Below, piece by piece: positions 7,567-15,685 of a DNA stretch of 33,603 nt (position 1 is the first letter of the stretch; each line of letters begins with the position of its first letter). The stretch comes from an uncultured Dialister sp. (GTDB lineage Bacteria > Bacillota > Negativicutes > Veillonellales > Dialisteraceae): positions 1 to 33,603 of the forward strand of contig CAAEVC010000023.1 in NCBI GenBank assembly GCA_900759415.1, given 5' to 3'. Below the pieces are notes generated by a model. It was not told where the DNA came from. It saw only the letters and a list, made by a program, of their open reading frames with translations, and made no database searches. Both the position numbers and the translations under genes were made by a program.

Positions 7567-9741
7567 GTGGAACATTTGAAACTTGCTTACACAGAAAAAG
7601 CACTGGAAATTTTTGGCGCCATTGAAGGCCGTGAAATCGTTAATGTAAACGATACTGACTTCACTGACGTGGCAGCTGTCGTTATGACTGATGAAGACAA
7701 AGACGTTCTTGCTAAGGAAATGGTCTTTGCATTCAAGATCCCGGTTATGATGTTCAGAACCAAAGAAGGTCCGGTTGATGATGAACTTCTTTCCAAGGTA
7801 TACCGTGTCATGGATCTGAACGAAACCGACCATGATTACTATGGCCGCCAGATCGAAAGCGCAGCAGCTCATTATGAAGAAAACGTACTGCCGCCATTCT
7901 TCAAAGATCTGAAGAAATATGTAGAAAACGGTTATTCCCAGTTCGACTGCCCAGGCCATCAGGGCGGTGCTTTCTATAGAAAGCATCCGGCAGGCCGTGC
8001 ATTCTATGATTTCTTCGGCGAAAATACTTTCAGAGCTGACCTCTGCAACGCAGACGTTGCCATGGGCGACCTGCTGATTCATGAAGGCCCGGCACTGACT
8101 GCTCAGAAACATGCTGCTCGCGTATATAACGCTGACAAGACCTATTTCGTACTGAATGGTACCTCTACTTCCAATAAAGTAGTTCTGAACGCTGTTCTCA
8201 CTCCTGGCGATATCGTTCTCTTCGACAGAAACAACCATAAATCCATCGATCATGGTGCTCTCGTTCTCGCAGGCGCAACTCCTGTATATCTGGAAACTGC
8301 AAGAAATGCATTTGGCTCCATCGGCGGCATTCTTGAACACTGCTTCGATGAAGAATACATCCGTAAACTGGTAGCTGAAAAGGATCCGGTAAAAGCTAAA
8401 GCTAAGAGACCGATCCGCATGGCAGTTATCCAGCTTGGCACTTATGACGGCTGTATCTACAATGCCCGTCAGGTAGTTGACAAGATCGGCCACCTCTGCG
8501 ATTATATTTTCTTCGATTCCGCTTGGGTAGGTTACGAACAGTTCATTCCTATGATGAAGGATTGCAGCCCGCTGCTCCTTGACCTTGGACCGGAAGATCC
8601 GGGAATCTTCGTTTCCCAGTCTGTTCATAAACAGCAGGCAGGTTTCTCCATGACTTCCCAGATCCACAAGAAAGACTCCCACATCAAGGGTCAGGATCGT
8701 TATGTTCCACATAAACGGGTAAATAATGCATTCATGATGCATGCATCCACTTCCCCGCTCTATCAGCTCTTCGCAGCTCTCGACGTAAACGCTAAGATGC
8801 ACGAAGGCGAAGCAGGTAAGAAACTTTGGGTAGATGCAGTTAAGACTGTTATCGAAGCAAGAAAACAGGTTCTCAGAAACTGCCACTACATCCGTCCTCT
8901 CGTTCCACCGGTAGTACACGGTAAGAAATGGGAAGAAGGAAATACCGACCAGATGGCTAATGACATGGATTACTGGGCATTCGAACCAGGCGCTAAATGG
9001 CATGGATTTGAAGGATACGGAAAAGGCCAGTACTTCATTGATCCGATGAAACTCCAGTTCGTAACCAGCGGCATTGACGTTGAAAACGGCGGCTATGAAA
9101 AATTCGGTATCCCGGGCAACATTCTGGCTAACTATCTCCGTGAAAATGGAATCATTCCGGAAAAATGCGACCTGAACGACATTCTGTTCCTCATGACTCC
9201 AGCTGAAAACAGCACAAAGATGGACGACCTCGTTGCTAAACTGATCCGTTTCGAACAGCTCATCGATGAAGATGCTCCGATGTCTGAAGTACTGCCATCC
9301 ATCTACAATGCATACGAAGAAAAATACAGAGGATACACCATCCGTCGCCTCTGCCAGGAAATGCATGATTTCTACAAGGATCGTGAAGTTTCCACCCTGC
9401 AGAAACACCTCTTCCTCCGCGACTACTTCCCGGAATATGTAATGAATCCGCAGGAAGCACAGTTCGAATACATGAGAGGTCATGGCGAACTGGTAGACCT
9501 GGAAGAAGCAGAAGGCAGACTGGCACTGGAAGGCGCTCTTCCATATCCGCCAGGAGTACTCTGCGTACATCCAGGTGAAAGATGGTCCAAGACCGCTGTC
9601 GCTTACTTCCTTGATCTGGTAGAGGGTATCAACCAGCTCCCAGGCTTTGCTCCGGAAATCCAGGGCGTATATGTTCAGGAAGGCGAAGATGGCAAGAAAC
9701 ATGCTTACGGTTATGTCCTCAAGAAAGAGTTTGATAAATAA
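7567..9741 (+). CDS. speF: Ornithine decarboxylase, inducible (SpeF-type)
   Basis: 724-residue PLP enzyme, ornithine to putrescine plus CO2. From GTG 7567 the predicted PLP lysine in SVHKQQAGFS is residue 355, the same number as in characterised bacterial ornithine decarboxylases. Other family motifs present are DCPGHQGG, CNADVAMGDLLIHEG, FDSAWVGYEQF, KKDSHIKGQ with YVPHKR, and CDLNDILFLMTPAE. GTG 7567 has GGAGG 8 nt upstream and aligns with the start of the first decarboxylase; an in-frame TTG at 7552 would begin before the Shine-Dalgarno site. Codons are strongly biased to C-ending forms, as in potE next door and unlike the paralogue at 3556, suggesting high expression. potE follows after 121 nt. 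Regulation may involve the long leader with short ORFs and a palindrome. Function is confident; ornithine preference is supported by the potE linkage. Confidence 0.95.
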   Translation: MEHLKLAYTEKALEIFGAIEGREIVNVNDTDFTDVAAVVMTDEDKDVLAKEMVFAFKIPVMMFRTKEGPVDDELLSKVYRVMDLNETDHDYYGRQIESAAAHYEENVLPPFFKDLKKYVENGYSQFDCPGHQGGAFYRKHPAGRAFYDFFGENTFRADLCNADVAMGDLLIHEGPALTAQKHAARVYNADKTYFVLNGTSTSNKVVLNAVLTPGDIVLFDRNNHKSIDHGALVLAGATPVYLETARNAFGSIGGILEHCFDEEYIRKLVAEKDPVKAKAKRPIRMAVIQLGTYDGCIYNARQVVDKIGHLCDYIFFDSAWVGYEQFIPMMKDCSPLLLDLGPEDPGIFVSQSVHKQQAGFSMTSQIHKKDSHIKGQDRYVPHKRVNNAFMMHASTSPLYQLFAALDVNAKMHEGEAGKKLWVDAVKTVIEARKQVLRNCHYIRPLVPPVVHGKKWEEGNTDQMANDMDYWAFEPGAKWHGFEGYGKGQYFIDPMKLQFVTSGIDVENGGYEKFGIPGNILANYLRENGIIPEKCDLNDILFLMTPAENSTKMDDLVAKLIRFEQLIDEDAPMSEVLPSIYNAYEEKYRGYTIRRLCQEMHDFYKDREVSTLQKHLFLRDYFPEYVMNPQEAQFEYMRGHGELVDLEEAEGRLALEGALPYPPGVLCVHPGERWSKTAVAYFLDLVEGINQLPGFAPEIQGVYVQEGEDGKKHAYGYVLKKEFDK

Positions 9742-9773
9742 TTAGTTAGCACTATGAACTGTTAGACAATGAC

Positions 9774-9820
9774 ACAGTGGCGGAGGGCGGATACAATTGT
9801 TGCGACCCACCTGCCACCGT
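9774..9820 (+). promoter_or_regulatory. Intercistronic stem-loop between speF and potE
   Basis: ACAGTGGCGG (9774-9783) pairs with CTGCCACCGT (9811-9820) with one mismatch and one G-U pair, and GGG (9785-9787) can extend to CCC (9806-9808). There is no T run, so it is not a standard terminator. A role in mRNA stability or differential expression of the two genes is inferred. Confidence 0.5.
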
Positions 9821-9862
9821 TCATTGATACAGTGATCTACGAACTGAAGAAGGAGATTTATA

Positions 9863-11209
9863 ATGAGCAAAAGCGCGAATAAAATGAGCGTCATGCAGCT
9901 GACTATCCTGACAGCCGTTAATATGATGGGCTCTGGGATCATCATGCTGCCATCCAAACTGGCACAGGTAGGAGCGCTCTCTATCGTATCCTGGTTAGTA
10001 ACCGCAGTAGGATCCATGTGCCTGGCCTATGCATTTGCCAAATGCGGCATGTATAGCAAAAAAGGCGGCGGCATGGGCGGTTATGCTGAATATTCTTTCG
10101 GCAAAGCAGGCAACTTCCTCGCCAACTACACTTACGGGGTGTCTCTGATTTTTGCGAACACGGCGATTGCGATTTCCGCCGTCGGCTATGCACTGGGATT
10201 CCTGGGAACCACTTTGGATCCGGTTATGACCTGTGCAGCTACTGTATTCACACTCTGGCTGGCTACCGTTCTGAATTTTGGCGGTGCTAAATACACCGGT
10301 CAGGTTTCTTCTGTCACTGTCTGGGGCGTTATCATCCCCTGTATCGGTCTGGCACTTGTAGGCTGGTTCTGGTTCTCCCCATCCCTTTATTCTGCGAACT
10401 GGAATATTCATAATCTGGGATTTGGTGAAGCGGCTATCAATGCGATTACTATGACCCTCTGGGCATTCCTCGGTATGGAATCTGCCTGCGCTAATGCTGA
10501 TGCAGTAGACAATCCGGAAAAGAACGTTCCGAAAGCCGTTCTTGGCGGTACTCTCCTGGCAGCAGCTTGCTACATCGTTTCTACCAACATTATTTTCGGT
10601 ATCGTTCCTGCAGATATCCTGGTTTCCAGCTCTGCTCCGTTCGGTCTCGTATTTGCTCATATGTTTGGACCAGCTATTGGCAAACTCATCATGGGCCTCA
10701 TGGTACTGTCCTGCTTCGGTTCTCTTCTGGGCTGGCAGTTCACCATTGCTAACGTATTCAAAGCAGGTGCTGATGAAGGTTACTTCCCTGCATTCCTCAA
10801 GAAGGTCACCTCTCACGGTGCTCCGATCATGGGCATGCTGGCTATCACCATCATCCAGTCCCTTTTCTCCCTCATGACCATCAGCCCGTCCCTGAATGAA
10901 CAGTTCGAGACACTGGTCAATCTGGCAGTTATTACTAACATCATGCCATACCTGCTCTGCATGGCAGCTGTCGTAGTCATTATGAAAGCAGCAGACCATG
11001 TGGGCAGCGAACTTTCCACCACAAAAGTTATTGCAATGATCGCTTCCGTATACAGCCTCTATGCATGCTATGCATCTGGATTTGACGCCATGACCTACGG
11101 CGCACTGGTAACATTCCTCGGCTGGACACTCTACGGACTCATTTCCCACCGCTTCGACCTCAAAAAGGCTATTGCAGACAACGAAGCTGCTATGAGCGCT
11201 AAGGAATAA
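9863..11209 (+). CDS. potE: Putrescine-ornithine antiporter PotE
   Basis: 448-residue inner-membrane transporter of the APC superfamily, with about 12 hydrophobic helices. It exchanges external ornithine for internal putrescine, and with SpeF consumes protons and generates membrane potential. From memory it matches E. coli PotE nearly end to end: QLTILTAVNMMGSGIIMLP at the N-terminus, SWLVTAVGSM, GGMGGYAEYSFGKAGNF, ANYTYGVSL, TGQVSSVTVWGVIIP, MTLWAFLGMESACAN, GSLLGWQFTIA, DEGYFP, MTISPSLN, and VTFLGWTLYGL near the C-terminus. Length agrees with the E. coli protein (439). ATG 9863 has AAGGAG about 7 nt upstream. It lies 121 nt after speF on the same strand and shares its codon bias, so operonic expression is likely. 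Confidence 0.96.
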   Translation: MSKSANKMSVMQLTILTAVNMMGSGIIMLPSKLAQVGALSIVSWLVTAVGSMCLAYAFAKCGMYSKKGGGMGGYAEYSFGKAGNFLANYTYGVSLIFANTAIAISAVGYALGFLGTTLDPVMTCAATVFTLWLATVLNFGGAKYTGQVSSVTVWGVIIPCIGLALVGWFWFSPSLYSANWNIHNLGFGEAAINAITMTLWAFLGMESACANADAVDNPEKNVPKAVLGGTLLAAACYIVSTNIIFGIVPADILVSSSAPFGLVFAHMFGPAIGKLIMGLMVLSCFGSLLGWQFTIANVFKAGADEGYFPAFLKKVTSHGAPIMGMLAITIIQSLFSLMTISPSLNEQFETLVNLAVITNIMPYLLCMAAVVVIMKAADHVGSELSTTKVIAMIASVYSLYACYASGFDAMTYGALVTFLGWTLYGLISHRFDLKKAIADNEAAMSAKE

Positions 11210-11539
11210 GAGACCTCTCATGACTGGAGGTGGCCTGACCATCACCTGACATTTATCAGGTCACCATCATCCAGTCCACTCATATCAAATTTTCCTGAGG
11301 CTTCCATTCAGGCTTTCATCTTCCCCTGAAAACAGGAAGCGTAACATTTAAATCACCGGCAGAAATAATAATAATAATAAATTTCTGACTTCAGATTCAT
11401 ACATCGTTACCACAGATCAGACGATTCCGGACTACTATTTTTATACAGATATAAATGCCATATACTCCGCATAAACAATCAGTCCGGAATCCTGCTCTTT
11501 GGGAAGTCAGACTGCCAATCCATATCATCCACCTGAAAA
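11210..11539 (+). other. Non-coding 3' region after potE
   Basis: About 330 nt without a credible gene before the terminator. It contains ACCTGA-CATTTA-TCAGGT near 11244-11261, CAGAAAT...ATTTCTG around an AAT triplet run (11360-11387), and an 11-bp perfect inverted repeat GATTCCGGACT (11423-11433) / AGTCCGGAATC (11481-11491) with a 47-nt loop. This may be a long structured 3' UTR or a small RNA. A frame at 11455-11703 runs through the terminator and a repeat and is not believed. Confidence 0.4.
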
Positions 11540-11567
11540 ACCTCTCTTCATGGAGAGGTCTTTTTTT
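11540..11567 (+). terminator. Intrinsic terminator of the speF-potE unit
   Basis: ACCTCTC (11540-11546), loop ttcatg, GAGAGGT (11553-11559), then seven T from 11561. It is 330 nt downstream of the potE stop. Confidence 0.8.
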
Positions 11568-11576
11568 ATGGAGAAA

Positions 11577-11960
11577 GAGAGTTGAGCGCAGAGAGCCCCG
11601 AGAAGGATATCGGCTTCGCCGAAATCTTTATATATTCGTCGGCGAAGCCGCCTTCCACAATGTGGCTTCCCCCTCCGGGGTGGTAAGGGAACTTATTTCG
11701 TAAGGCGGTGAAAACGGCTAAGAAATAAGTGACACGCTTCTCCATAAATCTCGTTCGAAAATCAACGGATAGTGGAGAGCATGACTCAGGTTGTGAGGAG
11801 GTACCCCGACACAGAGTGGAGGGGGATAGGGGAAAACCGCAGGATGTTAAACGAAAGTTTCGCGGGATGACCGTAAAGGCTTTATAATTTACAAATCATA
11901 AAGTCTTTACAACCTTCTCTCAACTCTCTAGACTTAACTCTCAACTCTTTTATATTTTAT
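11577..11960 (+). repeat. Composite intergenic repeat, copy B (forward)
   Basis: It starts with AGAGTTGAGCGCAGAGAGCC, then the twin hairpins CGGC-TTC-GCCG (11611-11621) and CGGC-GAA-GCCG (11640-11650), a CTTCCCCCTCCGGGGTGG block, a CATAAATCTC...GGATAGTGGAGAGCATGACTCAGG module, CGCGGGATGACCG (11861-11873), a TTTATAATTTACAAATCATAAA hairpin-like piece and terminal CTCAACTCT words. It closely matches copy G near 30.8-31.1 kb over most of its length. Non-coding. Confidence 0.75.
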
Positions 11961-11964
11961 ATTT

Positions 11965-11993
11965 GCTTTTTTCTATTTATAGGTGTATACTAT
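11965..11993 (+). promoter_or_regulatory. Predicted promoter for the 98-residue small protein
   Basis: TTGCTT (11965-11970), 17-bp spacer, TATACT (11988-11993). Transcription would begin near 12000, giving a leader of about 165 nt. Confidence 0.5.
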
Positions 11994-12062
11994 ACATGGA
12001 TATTAAAAATACCAATAATAAAAAGCAGAAAATTTTTTAAAATGCAGTTGCATTTTTGGTCA

Positions 12063-12088
12063 CTTGTGCTTTTTCCTGTAAAAGCAAG
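12063..12088 (+). promoter_or_regulatory. Leader hairpin upstream of the small protein
   Basis: TGCTTTT (12067-12073) pairs with AAAAGCA (12080-12086), with CTT/AG extension. It precedes the leader terminator by about 18 nt. Possible part of an attenuation switch. Confidence 0.35.
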
Positions 12089-12105
12089 AATCTTATAGGT
12101 TTTTG

Positions 12106-12131
12106 AAAGTCCATTTTCTGATGGGCTTTTT
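12106..12131 (+). terminator. Terminator-like hairpin inside the leader of the small protein
   Basis: AAAGTCCA (12106-12113), loop ttttctga, TGGGCTTT (12122-12129) followed by T. It lies between a predicted promoter and the ribosome site at 12151-12155, so it could be an attenuator, or could end a short small RNA. Confidence 0.5.
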
Positions 12132-12164
12132 ATAGTACATAAAATCAGAAAGGAGATGAAAGAT

Positions 12165-12461
12165 ATGATGGGTATTGAAGAACTGATGGATCTTACCATG
12201 TACAGCAGCATGTATCTGCTTTTTGCCATGGCTGCTTTTTACGTGGAAGGTGCCAATCTTATGGTTCCCTCTCGTGTGAATCTGAACTTCAAACGTATCG
12301 TATCCCGTTTCCTTTCCTTCTTCAGAGGTTTCATCGGTGCAGGGGGATGGTCTTTTGAGATACGGAAAAAACTGAATGACCGCATCTTCTGCGTGGTGCA
12401 GGAGAACGGTTTTCTTTTGCGACGGCGAAAGGAAATCCTGAGCAGCAGAGGAATGGTATAA
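12165..12461 (+). CDS. Small hypothetical protein with one N-terminal hydrophobic segment
   Basis: 98 residues, not recognised. A hydrophobic stretch at about residues 8-27 (LTMYSSMYLLFAMAAFYVEG) could span the membrane; the rest is basic (FKRIVSRFLSFFRGF, then a C-terminal tail with RRRKEI). ATG 12165 is preferred because AGGAG at 12151-12155 is 9 nt upstream; an ATG at 12156 would abut the Shine-Dalgarno. It follows a promoter, a structured leader and a terminator-like hairpin, and has its own downstream terminator, which argues for a real, separately regulated gene. Function unknown. Confidence 0.6.
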   Translation: MMGIEELMDLTMYSSMYLLFAMAAFYVEGANLMVPSRVNLNFKRIVSRFLSFFRGFIGAGGWSFEIRKKLNDRIFCVVQENGFLLRRRKEILSSRGMV

Positions 12462-12499
12462 CCATTCCTGCCTTTGAAACTTTTCATATTTCAGAAAAT

Positions 12500-12526
12500 A
12501 AAGGGGCGCTCTCAGGCGTCCTTTTT
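12500..12526 (+). terminator. Terminator after the small protein
   Basis: AAAGGG(G)CGC pairs with GCGTCCTTT around loop tctcag, with a T run to 12526. One bulged G. Confidence 0.7.
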
Positions 12527-12544
12527 ACATATTCTGGAGTGTGA

Positions 12545-14191
12545 GTGAAATTGATTTATTTAAGGAAAGATATACATAAGTTAATGACAGTGATGCTGCC
12601 CATCCTGGTGGCCCAACTGTCTACCGCAGGTATTACGTTCATCAATACCACCATGGCAGGCCATGCAGGGAGTGAAGACCTGGCCGGCGTTTCTGTAGGC
12701 GCAGGGCTATTCTATCCTATCCTTGCTTCCATCATCGGGCTCCTCATGGCAGGAACCCCTCTTATGGCGCAGCTTCTGGGAAAGAAGAGAAAAGACGAAC
12801 TTCCGGGCATCGTAAGAACCGGACTTGTCATCGGCTTTTCCATTTTTGCCCTTTTTACCCTTTCTTATTTCCTGGGTATCGATGCCCTCCTTGCCCATAT
12901 GGCATTGGAAGCGGAAGTGGCACATATTGCCCGTTACTATCTGATGGCTATGATTGGCGTAGTCTTCTTCATTGCTCTGGTGATACCGCTCCGCTGTCTC
13001 ACTGACACCGCAGGTTCTACGTCCCTTTCCATGAAACTCTTCCTTCTGGCACCACCGGTGAATGGGATTTTCAATTACCTCTTTATCTATGGCCATCTTG
13101 GTCTTCCTGCAATGGGTGGTATCGGCACCGGCATTGCCACCATGGTAACCTACGGTTTCCTCTTCCTCCTTTTCCTTACAGTAGTTATGAAATCCAGAGG
13201 ACTGATGGGGAAAGAAATCTTCACTTCTTTTTCTATCAGGAAATCAGATCTTAAGGAATATCTCATGGTCGGCGTTCCAAGCGGCATGTCCATTTTCATG
13301 GAAATGAGCCTTTTCAGCGTCATCATTCTTTTCCTTGCAAAATATGGTACCGATGCGCTGGCGGCTTACCAGATCGCGGACAACTTCGCCAGTCTCGTTT
13401 TCATGATTCCTGTCAGCTGCTCCATGGCGCTTACTATTCTGGTAGCTACTGCAGCAGGTGCAGGAGATATGGAATTGGTCCGCCGTTATAAAAAAGCGGG
13501 TCTTGTGGCCGCTCTTCTCGGCGCTTCTATGACTGCAGGCCTTACTGTTCTCTTCAATGAATCCATCGGTAAAGTCTATACTGGCGATGCCGATGTGATT
13601 GCTATCGCAGGGCAGTTTCTTATCTACAGCGCAGGATGGCAGATTTTCGATGCTATCTCCACACCTATCCAGGGTATCCTTCGTGGACTCAAGGATACAA
13701 GAGTATCTTTCTTCCTCATGGTTATCGCCTACTGGGGCGGATGCTTCCCTATGAGCCTTTTCCTTGATAATGAAATGGCCATGGGTGCTGATTCCTACTG
13801 GCTGGGACTCGTCTTCGGTGTAGGATGCTCCGCATTCTTCATGATTCTCCGCCTCATCTACGTAGAAAGAGTACTGGACGGGAAATGGGTGCCCGACATG
13901 GCATACATCCTATCCTTCTTTGGCAGAGAAAGGAAGGCTGTGCGCCCTGTATTATCTCTGGCAACTGCAGAAAGCAGCAGATCTATGGCAGAAACCCAGA
14001 GACAGCTTAAAGACTTCCTCTCCTTCCTTGCGAAAATGGAGAAAAGGACAGCGGCTCTCATTCAAATGATTAATGAAGCTGAAATAGACATATATATAGA
14101 AAACAGACCGGTCATCCCTATCCGGATGGCCAAACTGGCAGATCTCCACCGCATCATCGTAGGTCATGCTACCAGGGCATACGTACCTTAG
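12545..14191 (+). CDS. MATE-family multidrug/sodium exporter with C-terminal extension
   Basis: 548-residue multidrug and toxin extrusion (NorM/DinF-like) antiporter with about 12 predicted membrane helices in two homologous halves. Family features include LPILVAQLSTAGITFINTTM, GLLMAGTPLMAQLLGKKR, AYQIADNFASLVFMIP and the second-half loop before QPIQGILRGLKD-like TPIQGILRGLKDTR. Known members export cationic drugs or metabolites using a sodium or proton gradient. Typical length is about 450 residues; here about 90 soluble, charged residues follow from residue 458 (FFGRERKAVR to ATRAYVP). GTG 12545 is chosen with GGAG at 12536-12539, a short 5-nt spacing; TTG 12551 is an alternative. It is flanked by terminators, so probably monocistronic. 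The substrate is unknown. Confidence 0.9.
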   Translation: MKLIYLRKDIHKLMTVMLPILVAQLSTAGITFINTTMAGHAGSEDLAGVSVGAGLFYPILASIIGLLMAGTPLMAQLLGKKRKDELPGIVRTGLVIGFSIFALFTLSYFLGIDALLAHMALEAEVAHIARYYLMAMIGVVFFIALVIPLRCLTDTAGSTSLSMKLFLLAPPVNGIFNYLFIYGHLGLPAMGGIGTGIATMVTYGFLFLLFLTVVMKSRGLMGKEIFTSFSIRKSDLKEYLMVGVPSGMSIFMEMSLFSVIILFLAKYGTDALAAYQIADNFASLVFMIPVSCSMALTILVATAAGAGDMELVRRYKKAGLVAALLGASMTAGLTVLFNESIGKVYTGDADVIAIAGQFLIYSAGWQIFDAISTPIQGILRGLKDTRVSFFLMVIAYWGGCFPMSLFLDNEMAMGADSYWLGLVFGVGCSAFFMILRLIYVERVLDGKWVPDMAYILSFFGRERKAVRPVLSLATAESSRSMAETQRQLKDFLSFLAKMEKRTAALIQMINEAEIDIYIENRPVIPIRMAKLADLHRIIVGHATRAYVP

Positions 14192-14252
14192 GTATGGTAA
14201 AGTGAGAGCGATAAGATCATCGCAAGGGTGCCGGCTCTGCCGGTGAATATGG

Positions 14253-14279
14253 AAAAGACCTCTTCGGAGGTCTTTTTTT
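14253..14279 (+). terminator. Intrinsic terminator after the MATE gene (UUCG loop)
   Basis: AAAAGACCTC (14253-14262), tetraloop TTCG, GAGGTCTTTT (14267-14276) and further T. A small CCGG-ctctg-CCGG element lies just upstream. Confidence 0.9.
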
Positions 14280-14571
14280 CTATTGGAGTTATTGGCTATG
14301 ATGACTGCTCTCAGTTTATTTTTTTCATATGCATTTATGCATATGAAAAAAATAATATATGTGAATGTGAAGAGGTTTGATGAAAAATAAATACTATTAA
14401 TATTTATTTAAAATTAAAATATAATGAAAACAGAGAGAAACAATCAGGAAATTTTGTTCAAAAACAATTATTTCAATACATATTGTTCTATAAATTTGCT
14501 GTATTTTTGGAAGTTTAAAAATAAATGAAAGGATAGTGTTATTTGAATATAAACGCTAAATTAATTTATCG
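14280..14571 (+). other. AT-rich non-coding stretch with a 19-bp perfect inverted repeat
   Basis: No gene seen. Arms at 14316-14334 and 14337-14355 are perfect complements separated by TT, with a CATATGCAT core and seven T/A. It lies about 220 nt upstream of the importer promoter. It could be a distant operator, a cruciform site, or an insertion remnant. Confidence 0.5.
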
Positions 14572-14600
14572 TTGAAAATCATTAAAATTTATGATATTAT
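14572..14600 (+). promoter_or_regulatory. Predicted promoter of the ABC importer operon
   Basis: TTGAAA (14572-14577), 17-bp spacer, TATTAT (14595-14600) with an upstream TGA giving an extended -10. Leader to the first ATG is about 138 nt. Confidence 0.65.
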
Positions 14601-14744
14601 GACTTTGTCATTAAGTGCTATTCTCAATTAAGTTTCGAGATCATATGTATTAAAACACGAAAAACTACAAGGTTTGGGGTACTTTGCTTTTTTCGCTGTT
14701 ATTTTATTATTCAGAATTGTTGAAGGGGAGGATGTTTTTTAGGA

Positions 14745-15683
14745 ATGAAAAGAATTGCTTTCCGGCTGGGAGAGATGGTTCTGGTTCTATTGGGAATCAG
14801 TTTCATCACTTTCTGTCTGGTCATGCTGGCGCCGGGAGATCCGGTGCGGCAGATGATTGCAGGGAATGAAGACGTCGTAGTCAGTCAGGTGGAAATCGAT
14901 GCGCTCCGTCATGAACTGGGGCTGGATCAGCCTTTTATTTTCCAGTATCTGGACTGGCTGGGCCGGGTGCTCCATGGGAATTTCGGCTTCTCCTTCATGA
15001 TGAAGAAACCGGTCATTGATGCCATTATGGAAGCGTTGCCGGCTACGGTCATCCTGGCACTGGCTTCTACTGTCTTTATGTTGGTTTTTTCTATTCCGCT
15101 TGGTATTTATACAGCGGTGCATAAGAACAGCTGGTTCGACAATGTGGTTCGTGTTTTCGCCTTCGTTGGAGTATCTGTACCAAATTTCTGGATGGGCCTT
15201 ATGCTTCTCTGGATTTTTGCTCTGAAACTGGGAGTACTTCCTATTATCGGCGGAGATATTTCTTTTGAAAATCTCATTCTTCCTATGACGACTCTCGGCA
15301 TCGTCATGACTTCCAAATATACCCGTCAGGTCAGAGCGGCAGTGCTGGAAGAGCTGAATCAGGATTATGTCATGGGGGCAAGGGCCCGGGGATTTTCTGA
15401 ATCCCACATCCTCTGGAAGGAAGTGCTTCCTAATGCCTTTCTTCCTCTTGTCACTCTTCTGGGGCTTGCGTTCGGTTCTCTTCTGGGGGGCGCAGCAGTA
15501 GTAGAAATCGTATTTTCCTGGCCGGGACTGGGATACATGGTGGTGCAGGCCATAACGTACCGTGATTTCCAGACCGTACAGGCCGTGGTCCTCTGGATCG
15601 CCTTCATGTATATGATGATCAATCTGGTGGTCGATTATTCCTATCGTCATCTGGACCCAAGACTTCACAGGGGAGGACAGTGA
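14745..15683 (+). CDS. ABC importer permease, NikB/DppB type
   Basis: 312-residue inner-membrane permease of the nickel/dipeptide/oligopeptide family, with about six helices. Visible features are LGISFITFCLVMLAPGDPVR near the N-terminus, ALPATVILALASTVFMLVFS, a cytoplasmic ATPase-contact (EAA-like) loop at EELNQDYVMGARARGFSES, and EIVFSWPGLGYMVVQAI near the C-terminus. Length is typical. First gene of a five-gene operon; its stop is 2 nt from the next gene's start. ATG 14745 has GGGGAGGA 12-13 nt upstream, slightly far. The partner permease, lipoprotein and two ATPases follow. The substrate (nickel, peptide or metallophore) cannot be decided from the permease. Confidence 0.88.
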   Translation: MKRIAFRLGEMVLVLLGISFITFCLVMLAPGDPVRQMIAGNEDVVVSQVEIDALRHELGLDQPFIFQYLDWLGRVLHGNFGFSFMMKKPVIDAIMEALPATVILALASTVFMLVFSIPLGIYTAVHKNSWFDNVVRVFAFVGVSVPNFWMGLMLLWIFALKLGVLPIIGGDISFENLILPMTTLGIVMTSKYTRQVRAAVLEELNQDYVMGARARGFSESHILWKEVLPNAFLPLVTLLGLAFGSLLGGAAVVEIVFSWPGLGYMVVQAITYRDFQTVQAVVLWIAFMYMMINLVVDYSYRHLDPRLHRGGQ

Positions 15684-15685
15684 TT

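Noticed and set aside
7453..9702. Long minus-strand open frame opposite speF (749 codons)
   Set aside because: Shadow of the strongly codon-biased speF gene; no ribosome site, no recognisable domain, Cys- and Phe-rich composition.
9995..11245. Minus-strand open frame opposite potE
   Set aside because: Antisense shadow of potE, hydrophilic and Cys/His-rich, no family.
11455..11703. 82-codon frame after potE
   Set aside because: It crosses an intrinsic terminator and a repeat copy; no ribosome site.
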